Shown here: positions 1 to 5,777 of the stretch, in pieces
Position numbering within the stretch: position 1 is the stretch's first letter
Layout: each line of letters opens with the position of its first letter
Notes under the pieces: model-generated
Told to the model about the DNA's origin: nothing
Databases searched by the model: none
The model's input: only the letters and a program-made list of their open reading frames with translations
Made by a program: the position numbers and the translations under genes
Assembly: GCA_026394095.1 (NCBI GenBank)
Contig: JAPKYY010000245.1
Coordinates: 1 to 5,951 of the forward strand
Source: Acidobacteriota bacterium
GTDB lineage: Bacteria > Acidobacteriota > Terriglobia > Bryobacterales > Bryobacteraceae
Length of the DNA stretch: 5,951 bases
Reading direction: 5' to 3'

Positions 1-1
1 T

Positions 2-1303
2 ACGACGGGCGTCTACAAGGGCAATCTGATGTGGGCCACCACAAACCCGTCGGTGAACCCGGCAACAGGCACGATTAACGATGGGCCGAATCAGCTTGGC
101 TATGGCCGTTCGCTGAAGCGCTCAAATTATCGTGACTTTGCTCCTCGCGTGGGCCTGTCCTATCAGTTGAATTCAAAGACTGTCATCCGCACCGCTTATG
201 GCATCTTCTACAACTCGACCTTTGTGCAGGAATTGCAGGATCTGCGTAAGTTCTGGCCTTACACTCCTCAGGAATTGTTCACTGCCAATACAGGAACATT
301 GCCTGATGTGCTGATTACCGATGCAGCTCGTGCCGGCACAGTGAGCATTGGCGGCTGGTCTCAGAACCCCGAAAACCGCACGCCCTATTCGCAGCAGTGG
401 AACTTCACGATTCAGCGTCAGATCATGAACGATCTGGCAATCGATATCGGTTACGTCGGCAATGCGAACAAGCGTCAGATTGGCTATAGCTCACTGAATA
501 CCGCTCCGATTCCGGGGCCAGGTGCAGTGAATCCGCGCCGCCTGATGCCTCAGTTTGGCGAGCTTGATGCCGGTTACAACCAGTACAACTCGTCGTACAA
601 CTCGATGCGCGTCAATGCGGTGAAGCGCATGAGCAAGGGCTTGCAGTTCCAGGTGAATTACACCTGGGGTAAGGCACTCGACAATCAGTCATCGCTGGCT
701 GAAACCCGCGCTCAGAATCAGTATGACCGCCGGGCCGACTGGGGCCGGTCGTCGATCGATCTGCGCCATATCTTCCAGGCTTCTTACGTGTACGAACTTC
801 CGTTCGGCCGTGGCAAGAAGTTTGGCGGCAACTGGAACCGGGCTACCAACGTGGTTCTGGGTGGCTGGTCGATGGAGGGCATTACGCGTATCCAGACCGG
901 TGCTCCGTTCAACGTCCTTGTGGGCCAGGATCGCGCCAACGTGGGCCGTTCTTCCCAGCGTCCGAACGTGTTGCGCAACCCGAACAATGGCGGCAACCGC
1001 AATGTGGATATTCCCTGGTTTGATACCTCGGCATTCCAGTTGCAGCCGATTTACACCTACGGTAATGCAGCTTCGTTTATCACCCAGGCTGATGGCCGTC
1101 AGACGTGGGACGTTTCATTCCAGAAGGACTTCAGGTTCAAGGGCGACAGCAACTTCCTGCAATTCCGGGCTGAAATGTTCAACATGCCGAACCACGTCAA
1201 CATGGGGAATCCGCAAGGCAGCTTTGCTTCTTCCGCATTTGGCAAGGTGACTTCGGCTACCTCGGCACGACAGATTCAGCTGGGGCTCCGCTACCAGTTC
1301 TAA
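2..1303 (+). CDS. TonB-dependent receptor, Oar-like, C-terminal part (5' partial)
   Basis: This is the last 433 residues of an outer-membrane beta-barrel receptor. The frame is open to the left edge, so the signal peptide, carboxypeptidase-regulatory-like domain and plug are outside the window, and the Met codon at 29 is internal. What is visible is barrel: many alternating, aromatic-rich amphipathic strands (for example VNYTWGKALD near residue 218 and ELPFGRGKKF at 265-274) separated by Asn/Gly/Tyr-rich loops, a late FNMPNHVNMGNP segment, and the ending QLGLRYQF with the C-terminal Phe recognised by the BAM assembly machinery. These are hallmarks of the large Oar-like receptor families expanded in Acidobacteriota, usually about 1000-1200 residues. 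The substrate cannot be read from the sequence; oligosaccharide or other large-molecule uptake is only a family-level guess. A hairpin terminator follows the stop by 17 nt, so it is transcriptionally separate from rpoZ. Confidence 0.93.
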   Translation, partial: TTGVYKGNLMWATTNPSVNPATGTINDGPNQLGYGRSLKRSNYRDFAPRVGLSYQLNSKTVIRTAYGIFYNSTFVQELQDLRKFWPYTPQELFTANTGTLPDVLITDAARAGTVSIGGWSQNPENRTPYSQQWNFTIQRQIMNDLAIDIGYVGNANKRQIGYSSLNTAPIPGPGAVNPRRLMPQFGELDAGYNQYNSSYNSMRVNAVKRMSKGLQFQVNYTWGKALDNQSSLAETRAQNQYDRRADWGRSSIDLRHIFQASYVYELPFGRGKKFGGNWNRATNVVLGGWSMEGITRIQTGAPFNVLVGQDRANVGRSSQRPNVLRNPNNGGNRNVDIPWFDTSAFQLQPIYTYGNAASFITQADGRQTWDVSFQKDFRFKGDSNFLQFRAEMFNMPNHVNMGNPQGSFASSAFGKVTSATSARQIQLGLRYQF

Positions 1304-1320
1304 TTTGTTCTCAAAAACGA

Positions 1321-1355
1321 AAGAGCCTCCCCGCAAGGGGAGGCTCTTTTGTTTT
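1321..1355 (+). terminator. Rho-independent terminator after the TonB-dependent receptor gene
   Basis: A perfect 12-bp inverted repeat (AAGAGCCTCCCC at 1321-1332 and GGGGAGGCTCTT at 1337-1348) encloses a GCAA loop, which is a stable GNRA tetraloop. A T-rich tract, TTTTGTTTT, runs from 1347 to 1355. The arm begins with AA and is preceded by A-rich sequence, so the hairpin could also work weakly on the opposite strand. It ends only about 27 nt before the rpoZ start. Confidence 0.93.
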
Positions 1356-1381
1356 CTCCACAATATGTGACAATAAGATCT

Positions 1382-1630
1382 ATGGCCGAATCCAAGCTTG
1401 CTACCCGCGTGAATGCGAATTTTGTAATTCCGGACGATCCGGATTTGTCGACATACCGCTTCATCATTGTTGCGGCCAAGCGGGCACGTCAGTTGCAGAG
1501 TGGGCAGCGCTCTTTTCTGCCGACGATGTCGCGCAAGCCCACTGTTGTGGCAATGGAAGAGACCCGTCGAGGCCTTGTGCAGTATCACAACGCCGCAGCG
1601 CCTGAGCCCAAAATCGAAGATCTCGGCTAA
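1382..1630 (+). CDS. rpoZ: DNA-directed RNA polymerase omega subunit
   Basis: This 82-residue protein is the small omega subunit, which assists folding and assembly of the beta' subunit into RNA polymerase. It carries the two conserved blocks of the family: YRFIIVAAKRARQLQSG (residues 25-41), the VxxAAxRARQL helix that contacts beta', and RKPTVVAMEETRRG (51-64), the KPTxxAxxEhxxG block. Length is normal (about 70-100 residues). The ATG at 1382 is chosen because the upstream in-frame TTG (1349) lies in the terminator's T tract and the GTG at 1367 adds only unconserved residues. No good Shine-Dalgarno precedes any of the three, so the exact start is less certain than the identity. coaBC begins 6 nt after the stop, as in many bacteria where rpoZ and coaBC are neighbours. 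The usual upstream partner gmk is absent here. No convincing promoter was found in the short gap after the terminator. Confidence 0.92.
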   Translation: MAESKLATRVNANFVIPDDPDLSTYRFIIVAAKRARQLQSGQRSFLPTMSRKPTVVAMEETRRGLVQYHNAAAPEPKIEDLG

Positions 1631-1636
1631 AACACC

Positions 1637-2890
1637 ATGCCTCAAGAAGGCGTCCGCCAGTCTTCTCAAGCCCGAATTATTCTTGGAATAGGCGGCGGCA
1701 TTGCCGCCTATAAATCTGCAGAACTTGCCCGCATCCTCATCCAGCGCGGATATTCCGTGCAGCCCGTGATGACGCGTGCGGCTACAGAGTTCATCACTCC
1801 CCTTACTCTTTCTTCGCTGACCCATCGCAAGGTCATTACCAGTCTCTTTGCTTCGGGCGAGGATTCGACTGCCGTACTTTCCAGTGCGATTGAGCATATC
1901 GATGTGGCCCTGGAGAATGACTTGTTGATTGTGGCCCCGGCGACGGCCGATCTGATGGCCCAATTCGCCCATGGGTTGGCTGGGGATTTCCTGGCGACGA
2001 TGCATCTGGCGTTTACCGGGCCGGTATTGCTTGCCCCCGCGATGAATACCAATATGTGGAACCATGCCGCGACACAGGCGAACCTGCGAGTGCTGCGCGA
2101 GCGTGGGTATCACTTTGTCGGGCCGGATGCGGGAGATCTCGCCTGCGGGATGGTGGGGGCCGGAAGGTTGTCTGACCCGCTTGAAATTGCCGATGCAGCG
2201 ACAGCAATCCTGAATGGCCGGCAGGATCTGGCTGGGGAGACGATTCTGATCACCGCAGGGCCGACGCAGGAAGCGATTGACCCGGTGAGAATGATTACGA
2301 ACCGGTCTTCGGGCAAGATGGGTTATGCAATTGCCGAAAAGGCCGTAAAGCGTGGGGCACGAGTGATTCTGGTGAGCGGGCCGGTGGCACTGGCTGCCCC
2401 CCAGGGCGTGGAGCTGATTCGCGTAGAATCGGCAGAGCAGATGAAGAATGGCGTGCTTGAGCACCTCGATGCAGCTTCGATCTTCATCAGCGTTGCGGCT
2501 GTAGCGGATTACCGGCCCACGAGCCCTGCAGATCAGAAGGTGAAGAAAACGGCTTCGCGGCTCTCGATTGAGCTTGAGCCGACTACCGATATCCTCGCTG
2601 AGGTGGGACGACGCAAGGGTGACCGGATTGTGATTGGCTTTGCGGCAGAGACACAGAATCTGGCGGCAGAGGGTAAACGGAAGCTCGAATCGAAGAATTG
2701 CGACATGGTGGTGGCGAATCTGGTGGGGCCGAATGGCACCGGCTTTGAGGGCGATGACAACGAAGTGGTGCTGATTACTCGCGACAAAGAGCCACAGGCT
2801 ATACCGAAGGCGGCGAAGAGGGAAATCGCCCGTCATATCCTTGATGCCGTACTCGATTTGCGCCTGTCGGCGAGGGCTGCAAAGCGATGA
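1637..2890 (+). CDS. coaBC: Bifunctional phosphopantothenoylcysteine decarboxylase / phosphopantothenate-cysteine ligase
   Basis: This 417-residue cytosolic flavoenzyme performs two consecutive steps of coenzyme A synthesis. The CoaB half joins 4'-phosphopantothenate to cysteine using CTP, and the CoaC half decarboxylates the product with FMN to 4'-phosphopantetheine. CoaC occupies about residues 12-192: FMN-binding GGGIAAYKS (19-27), catalytic His87 in EHID, PAMNTNMW (134-141, Asn137), and the mobile flap ACGMVGAGR with Cys170. CoaB follows from about 200: ITAGPTQEAIDPVRMITN (205-222) with Asn222, RSSGKMG, AVADYRP (288-294), and KVKK with Lys301. All the active-site residues sit 12 positions later than I recall for the E. 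coli enzyme (His75, Asn125, Cys158, Asn210, Lys289), so both halves look catalytically complete with a short N-terminal extension. The ATG lies 6 nt after rpoZ without a clear Shine-Dalgarno, suggesting coupled translation. The stop overlaps the next start as ATGA. Confidence 0.97.
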   Translation: MPQEGVRQSSQARIILGIGGGIAAYKSAELARILIQRGYSVQPVMTRAATEFITPLTLSSLTHRKVITSLFASGEDSTAVLSSAIEHIDVALENDLLIVAPATADLMAQFAHGLAGDFLATMHLAFTGPVLLAPAMNTNMWNHAATQANLRVLRERGYHFVGPDAGDLACGMVGAGRLSDPLEIADAATAILNGRQDLAGETILITAGPTQEAIDPVRMITNRSSGKMGYAIAEKAVKRGARVILVSGPVALAAPQGVELIRVESAEQMKNGVLEHLDAASIFISVAAVADYRPTSPADQKVKKTASRLSIELEPTTDILAEVGRRKGDRIVIGFAAETQNLAAEGKRKLESKNCDMVVANLVGPNGTGFEGDDNEVVLITRDKEPQAIPKAAKREIARHILDAVLDLRLSARAAKR

Positions 2891-3681
2891 CCCCGGAACA
2901 GATCCGTCAATATCTCGAATACTACCGGGACATTGGCATTACCCATCTGAACTTGCCTTCGGCTCCGGCCAAGGTGAGCGCAACGGTGCCGGTTGTGGCT
3001 GCACCCCCGCCCGTAGTTGCACCGCCACCCATTCCAACAGTAAAGGCTCCCGTTATGGACCTGGTATTGCCAACTCTGGCACCCGAGGGCGATACCCTCG
3101 TCAAAATTCGCGAAGACATTGGCGACTGCAAGCGCTGCCGCCTGTGTCAGGAACGAAAGAACATTGTGTTTGGCTCGGGCAACGAGCGGGCGCGGCTCGT
3201 ATTTGTAGGGGAAGGCCCGGGCGCGGATGAGGATGAACAAGGTTTGCCGTTTATCGGACGCGCTGGGCAGTTGCTGACCCAGATGATTGAGGGCACTGCT
3301 GCCAAGGACAAGTTGCCGCTGCGGCGCGAGGATTGCTACATAGCCAATGTTGTGAAATGCCGGCCGCCGGAGAATCGCACTCCCCAGCCGGATGAGATGG
3401 AAATTTGCGGGCAGTTCTTGTTTCGCCAACTGATGGTGCTCAAGCCCAAAGCAATTTGCGCTCTGGTGGCGACGGCGGCCAAGGCGCTGCTGAACACCAA
3501 AGAGGGCGTAACCAAGATGCGTGGGAACTGGCAGCGCTGGCACGGCATACCGTTGATGGTGACCTACCATCCGTCTTACCTGCTGCGCGCCTACAATGCC
3601 GAGGCGAAGAAAGAAGCCTGGCTTGATTTACGAAAGCTCTTTCACTACGTGCTCGACGATACCAAGATAAATCCGGACTAA
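2887..3681 (+). CDS. Uracil-DNA glycosylase, family 4 (4Fe-4S)
   Basis: This 264-residue enzyme cuts uracil bases from DNA at the start of base-excision repair. The catalytic domain (about 72-258) has the family 4 signatures: motif 1 GEGPGADEDEQGLPFIGRAG (108-127), the NVVKCRPPENRTP block (154-166), and motif 2 TYHPSYLLR (226-234) with His228. The likely 4Fe-4S ligands are Cys81, Cys84, Cys158 and Cys174; the 16-residue step between the last two is typical. Cys87 adds a third CxxC-spaced cysteine. Compared with minimal family members of about 200 residues, there is an N-terminal extension: a short predicted helix (MTPEQIRQYLEYYRDIGI) and a low-complexity Pro/Val/Ala linker (about 26-65), probably flexible and of unknown role. 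Family 4 enzymes were described mainly in thermophiles but are widespread in bacteria. The start overlaps the coaBC stop by 4 nt (ATGA), with a weak GAGGG at 2872-2876; tmk follows after 4 nt. Confidence 0.95.
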   Translation: MTPEQIRQYLEYYRDIGITHLNLPSAPAKVSATVPVVAAPPPVVAPPPIPTVKAPVMDLVLPTLAPEGDTLVKIREDIGDCKRCRLCQERKNIVFGSGNERARLVFVGEGPGADEDEQGLPFIGRAGQLLTQMIEGTAAKDKLPLRREDCYIANVVKCRPPENRTPQPDEMEICGQFLFRQLMVLKPKAICALVATAAKALLNTKEGVTKMRGNWQRWHGIPLMVTYHPSYLLRAYNAEAKKEAWLDLRKLFHYVLDDTKINPD

Positions 3682-3685
3682 CCAA

Positions 3686-4315
3686 ATGGCACAGGGACTC
3701 TTTATCAGCATTGAAGGAATCGATGGCAGCGGCAAATCGACTCAGTTGGATCATCTGACGAAACGGTTGGACCTCGAAGGCATCGAATATCTGTTGAATC
3801 GCGAACCAGGTGGATCCGAGGTCGGCATGCAGATCCGGCATATCGTGCTCGATCCAAAGTATCCGGTTTCGCCGACTGCCGAATTGCTTTTGTATTTCGC
3901 CAACCGGGCGCAAAACGTGGATGAGCAAATCCGTCCGGCACTCGAGCAGGGCAAGCTGGTAATTTCGGATCGCTACACAGATTCAACCCTGGCCTATCAG
4001 GGAGCGGCACGAGGACTTGGGCAGGACCTGGTTGCACAACTTCACGATATTGCCTGCAGAGGGACCGAGCCGACGCTTACGATCTATTTGCGGATCCGCC
4101 CCGAGGTGAGTGCGAACCGGTTGCGGAACACAAAAAAGGACCGGCTTGAGGCTGAAGGAGCTGACTTTCATCTCCGGGTTTATGAGGCATACGAAGCGTT
4201 GGCTGCGGCCCATCCCGAGCGGATTGTCGCAGTGAACGGAGAGCGCGGGGAAGGATCTGTGGCCGACGACATCTGGCGGATTGTGATGGAGAGGTGGCAG
4301 CGGCGTGATTCGTAA
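3686..4315 (+). CDS. tmk: Thymidylate (dTMP) kinase
   Basis: This 209-residue cytosolic enzyme phosphorylates dTMP to dTDP with ATP, the committed step to dTTP. It shows the P-loop GIDGSGKST (11-19), the dTMP-binding NREPGGSEVG (38-47), RAQNVDEQIRPAL (74-86) and the DRYTDSTLAYQG block (95-106), where the Tyr of DRY and the following Ser/Gln contact the nucleotide. The lid is about 144-157 (RLRNTKKDRLEAE). The P-loop has no Arg and the lid is Arg/Lys-rich, as in E. coli-type enzymes. One oddity is YLRIRPEV (134-141), where most homologues have YLDxxPEV, so Arg136 replaces the usual Asp. Length is normal. The gene starts 4 nt after the glycosylase stop without a clear Shine-Dalgarno and overlaps holB by 11 nt at its 3' end. 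The tmk-holB pairing is common in bacteria and fits the joint role of feeding and running DNA replication. Confidence 0.97.
   Translation: MAQGLFISIEGIDGSGKSTQLDHLTKRLDLEGIEYLLNREPGGSEVGMQIRHIVLDPKYPVSPTAELLLYFANRAQNVDEQIRPALEQGKLVISDRYTDSTLAYQGAARGLGQDLVAQLHDIACRGTEPTLTIYLRIRPEVSANRLRNTKKDRLEAEGADFHLRVYEAYEALAAAHPERIVAVNGERGEGSVADDIWRIVMERWQRRDS
4288..4297 (+). promoter_or_regulatory. Ribosome binding site for holB inside tmk
   Basis: GGAGAGGTGG, within the last codons of tmk, lies 7 nt before the GTG at 4305. It is the strongest Shine-Dalgarno-like stretch in the operon and supports the GTG as the holB start despite the overlap with tmk. Confidence 0.7.
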
Positions 4316-5357
4316 TTTTCATGGCAATGCCGAGGCCGTTGAAACACTAACCGAGATGCTGGCAACGAGCAGGATTCCGCAGACGATTCTGCTCTCTGGC
4401 CCGAGTGGGGTTGGCAAGGCGACGCTGGTAAGGCGTTTTGCTTCCGTCATTCTCGATGCAACCAGTGCGGACATCGAGAAGATCGAGCACGACGACTTGT
4501 TTCTTCCGCACAACGTTGAGATGTTGGCTGAGCGTGAGAAGCTGGCGAGCGATAAACGAGGGGATGATCCGTTGATGCTGGCCACACACGCAGACTTCAT
4601 CACCTTTAGCCCCGACGGGCCGCTGCGGCAGGTTTCGATACAGCAGATTCGATTGCTGAAGGATCAGGCGCGGATGAATCCTTCGCGCGGCAAGTGGCGT
4701 GTTTTTCTGATCGACCAGATTGACCGGGCCAATGAACAGGCGGCAAATTCACTATTGAAAGTACTGGAGGAGCCGCCTTCGCACCTCCTGATTTTCATGA
4801 CGGCTGAAAACCCTTATGACTTGCTGCCGACGATTCGCTCGCGTTCGGTCAATATCCGGATGCACCGTTTGCAGGAAGCCGAGATTGCGTCGTTTTTGGC
4901 TACGCGCGGCCTCGATGCGCCAGAGCGCAGGGCCAGGCTGGGGAATGGTTCGCCGGGGGCGGCGGCATCGATTGACCTCGAGGTTTTTGACAAGCGGCGG
5001 GCGGCGATGTTGAATCTGCTGGAGGTAGCCAGCCGGCGGGCGGCCTTCGGTACCTGGCTCAAGAATGTCGAATCGATCTCGGCATCGAAATCAGAGAAGC
5101 TCGAGTATTACCTCGAAGTTCTCTTTCTGCTGCTCGAAGATATCCTCATGCTAGCGCACGGCTTTGACCAGATTCGCAATCCGGATCTGGCGCGGCAGCT
5201 TAAGGCAATTGCCGATGCCGTTAGCCTTGAATGGATGCGGAAGGCAGTAGAGCGAACCGACGAAATGGTGAGGCTGTTGAGGCGAAATATCCAGAAAGGG
5301 ATTGCCCTCGACGCCTTTGCAATTGAGCTGAGAGATATGGTCCCAGCGGGATCTTAA
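4305..5357 (+). CDS. holB: DNA polymerase III delta' subunit (clamp-loader AAA+ protein)
   Basis: This 350-residue protein matches the delta' subunit of the clamp loader, which with delta and tau/gamma opens the beta clamp and places it on primed DNA. Domain I (about 1-185) starts with FHGNAEAV and carries a Walker A motif GPSGVGKAT (32-40), the THADFITFSPDG segment (94-105), SIQQIRLL (111-118), VFLIDQIDRANEQAANSLLK (133-152), LEEPP (154-158) and TIRSRS (176-181). Domain II contains GSPG (215-218), and an all-helical C-terminal region follows. GTG is the start because the first conserved residues lie before the next Met (18), and a good Shine-Dalgarno precedes it. Oddities: the protein has no cysteine at all, so the four-Cys zinc module of many delta' proteins is missing and replaced by a charged segment (about 53-93); the SRC motif reads SRS; and the Walker B acidic pair is Asp-Gln (137-138), consistent with a non-hydrolysing subunit. 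Walker A is intact. A gamma/tau (DnaX) identity is unlikely given length and position after tmk. Confidence 0.92.
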   Translation: MIRNFHGNAEAVETLTEMLATSRIPQTILLSGPSGVGKATLVRRFASVILDATSADIEKIEHDDLFLPHNVEMLAEREKLASDKRGDDPLMLATHADFITFSPDGPLRQVSIQQIRLLKDQARMNPSRGKWRVFLIDQIDRANEQAANSLLKVLEEPPSHLLIFMTAENPYDLLPTIRSRSVNIRMHRLQEAEIASFLATRGLDAPERRARLGNGSPGAAASIDLEVFDKRRAAMLNLLEVASRRAAFGTWLKNVESISASKSEKLEYYLEVLFLLLEDILMLAHGFDQIRNPDLARQLKAIADAVSLEWMRKAVERTDEMVRLLRRNIQKGIALDAFAIELRDMVPAGS

Positions 5358-5391
5358 GCCCTGTTGAACCTTTTCGATCTTTTATACGTCT

Positions 5392-5420
5392 CTCCTTCAA
5401 CGGCTCATCCCGCTTATAAT
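5392..5420 (+). promoter_or_regulatory. Probable sigma70-type promoter for the hfq-like gene
   Basis: A perfect -10 box, TATAAT, lies at 5415-5420, putting the predicted transcription start near 5427 and leaving a 5' leader of about 20 nt. The matching -35 region is weak: with a 17-nt spacer it would be CTCCTT (5392-5397). The better TTCAAC (5396-5401) gives a spacer of only 13 nt. The call therefore rests on the -10 box and its position. The 90-nt gap 5358-5447 otherwise holds only AT-rich sequence and a small palindrome, with no hairpin terminator for holB. Confidence 0.65.
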
Positions 5421-5434
5421 GATTAGTAATTCAT

Positions 5435-5440
5435 AAGGAG
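5435..5440 (+). promoter_or_regulatory. Shine-Dalgarno deciding a TTG start
   Basis: AAGGAG lies 7 nt upstream of the TTG at 5448. No ATG or GTG with comparable spacing exists, and the first in-frame ATG falls well inside the conserved domain region (Met52, in the helix before the Sm core), so this site fixes the unusual TTG start. Confidence 0.85.
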
Positions 5441-5447
5441 TCATACC

Positions 5448-5777
5448 TTGGATACACCCATACGTCGTGGTTTACGGGCCCCTCTCACCGAGTCGCGGGA
5501 GAAGGCTCATTCCACGGCCAAGTCTGCGTCGTCAACTGCTCCGAAAAAGCAGATCCCACCGGATCAGACGAACGCGGAAAATTTCTATTACATCAAACAG
5601 ATGAACAGCAAGACGCCTATGGTGATCGTGCTCAAAGACGGCGAAATCCTACACGGTGTTATTGAGTGGTACGACAAGGGGTCGCTAAAGGTGAACCGCG
5701 ACGGCGCTCCGAACCTGCTCGTTTACAAGTCCAGTATCAAGTACATGTACAAGGACGAAGACGAGGAAGAATCCTAG
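5448..5777 (+). CDS. hfq: Hfq-like (Sm-fold) RNA-binding protein, atypical
   Basis: This 109-residue protein resembles RNA chaperone Hfq, a ring-forming Sm protein that pairs small RNAs with mRNAs. Residues 42-55 ([14 protein letters not shown]) correspond to the N-terminal helix. Sm1 is [21 protein letters not shown] (56-76), where LKDGxxLxGxIEWYD aligns with LVNGxxLxGxIESFD of E. coli Hfq. Sm2 is [13 protein letters not shown] (90-102). Departures from canonical Hfq are clear: YKH is YKS (Ser95), Tyr25 and Lys31 of the distal face align with Val61 and Ile67, and Gln41-Phe42 align with Lys77-Gly78. There is a basic, disordered-looking 41-residue N-terminal extension and a strongly acidic tail DEDEEES (103-109), reminiscent of the acidic tip of other Hfq C-termini. 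A related divergent Sm-like family is an alternative to true Hfq. The start is TTG with a strong Shine-Dalgarno, the gene has its own TATAAT, and it ends in tandem TAG TAG, the first shared with the convergent gene. Confidence 0.85.
   Translation: MDTPIRRGLRAPLTESREKAHSTAKSASSTAPKKQIPPDQTNAENFYYIKQMNSKTPMVIVLKDGEILHGVIEWYDKGSLKVNRDGAPNLLVYKSSIKYMYKDEDEEES

Larger units (their letters stand above)
1382..5357 (+). other. Probable five-gene operon rpoZ-coaBC-UDG-tmk-holB
   Basis: Five same-strand genes have junctions of +6, -4 (ATGA), +4 and -11 nt, with no hairpin terminator seen between them. The unit is bounded on the left by the terminator at 1321-1355. The right side has no obvious hairpin after holB, so some read-through into the hfq-like gene is possible in addition to that gene's own promoter. 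Cotranscription is inferred from spacing only. Confidence 0.8.

Noticed and set aside
723..1250. A 175-codon + strand frame inside the receptor gene
   Set aside because: It is out of frame with the beta-barrel sequence, rich in Arg, Ser, Thr and Trp, and has no domain; the receptor frame is clearly the real one.
1349..1381. A longer rpoZ start at TTG 1349
   Set aside because: This TTG is inside the T tract of the upstream terminator, has no ribosome binding site and adds 11 residues with no family similarity; ATG 1382 is preferred.
1115..2836. A 573-codon open frame on the minus strand, antisense to coaBC, rpoZ and the receptor end
   Set aside because: It lies opposite three well-supported genes. 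Its translation is rich in His, Arg, Cys and Ser with no recognisable domain, typical of an antisense shadow created by codon bias.
2833..3570. A 245-codon minus-strand open frame opposite the uracil-DNA glycosylase
   Set aside because: The composition is His/Arg/Gln-rich with no motif, and the opposing strand encodes a clear enzyme with all its signatures.
5351..5380. Possible terminator after holB (GGGATCTTAAGCCC with later Ts)
   Set aside because: The stem is only 3 bp with an 8-nt loop, and the T-rich bases are not adjacent, so it does not meet the pattern of an intrinsic terminator.
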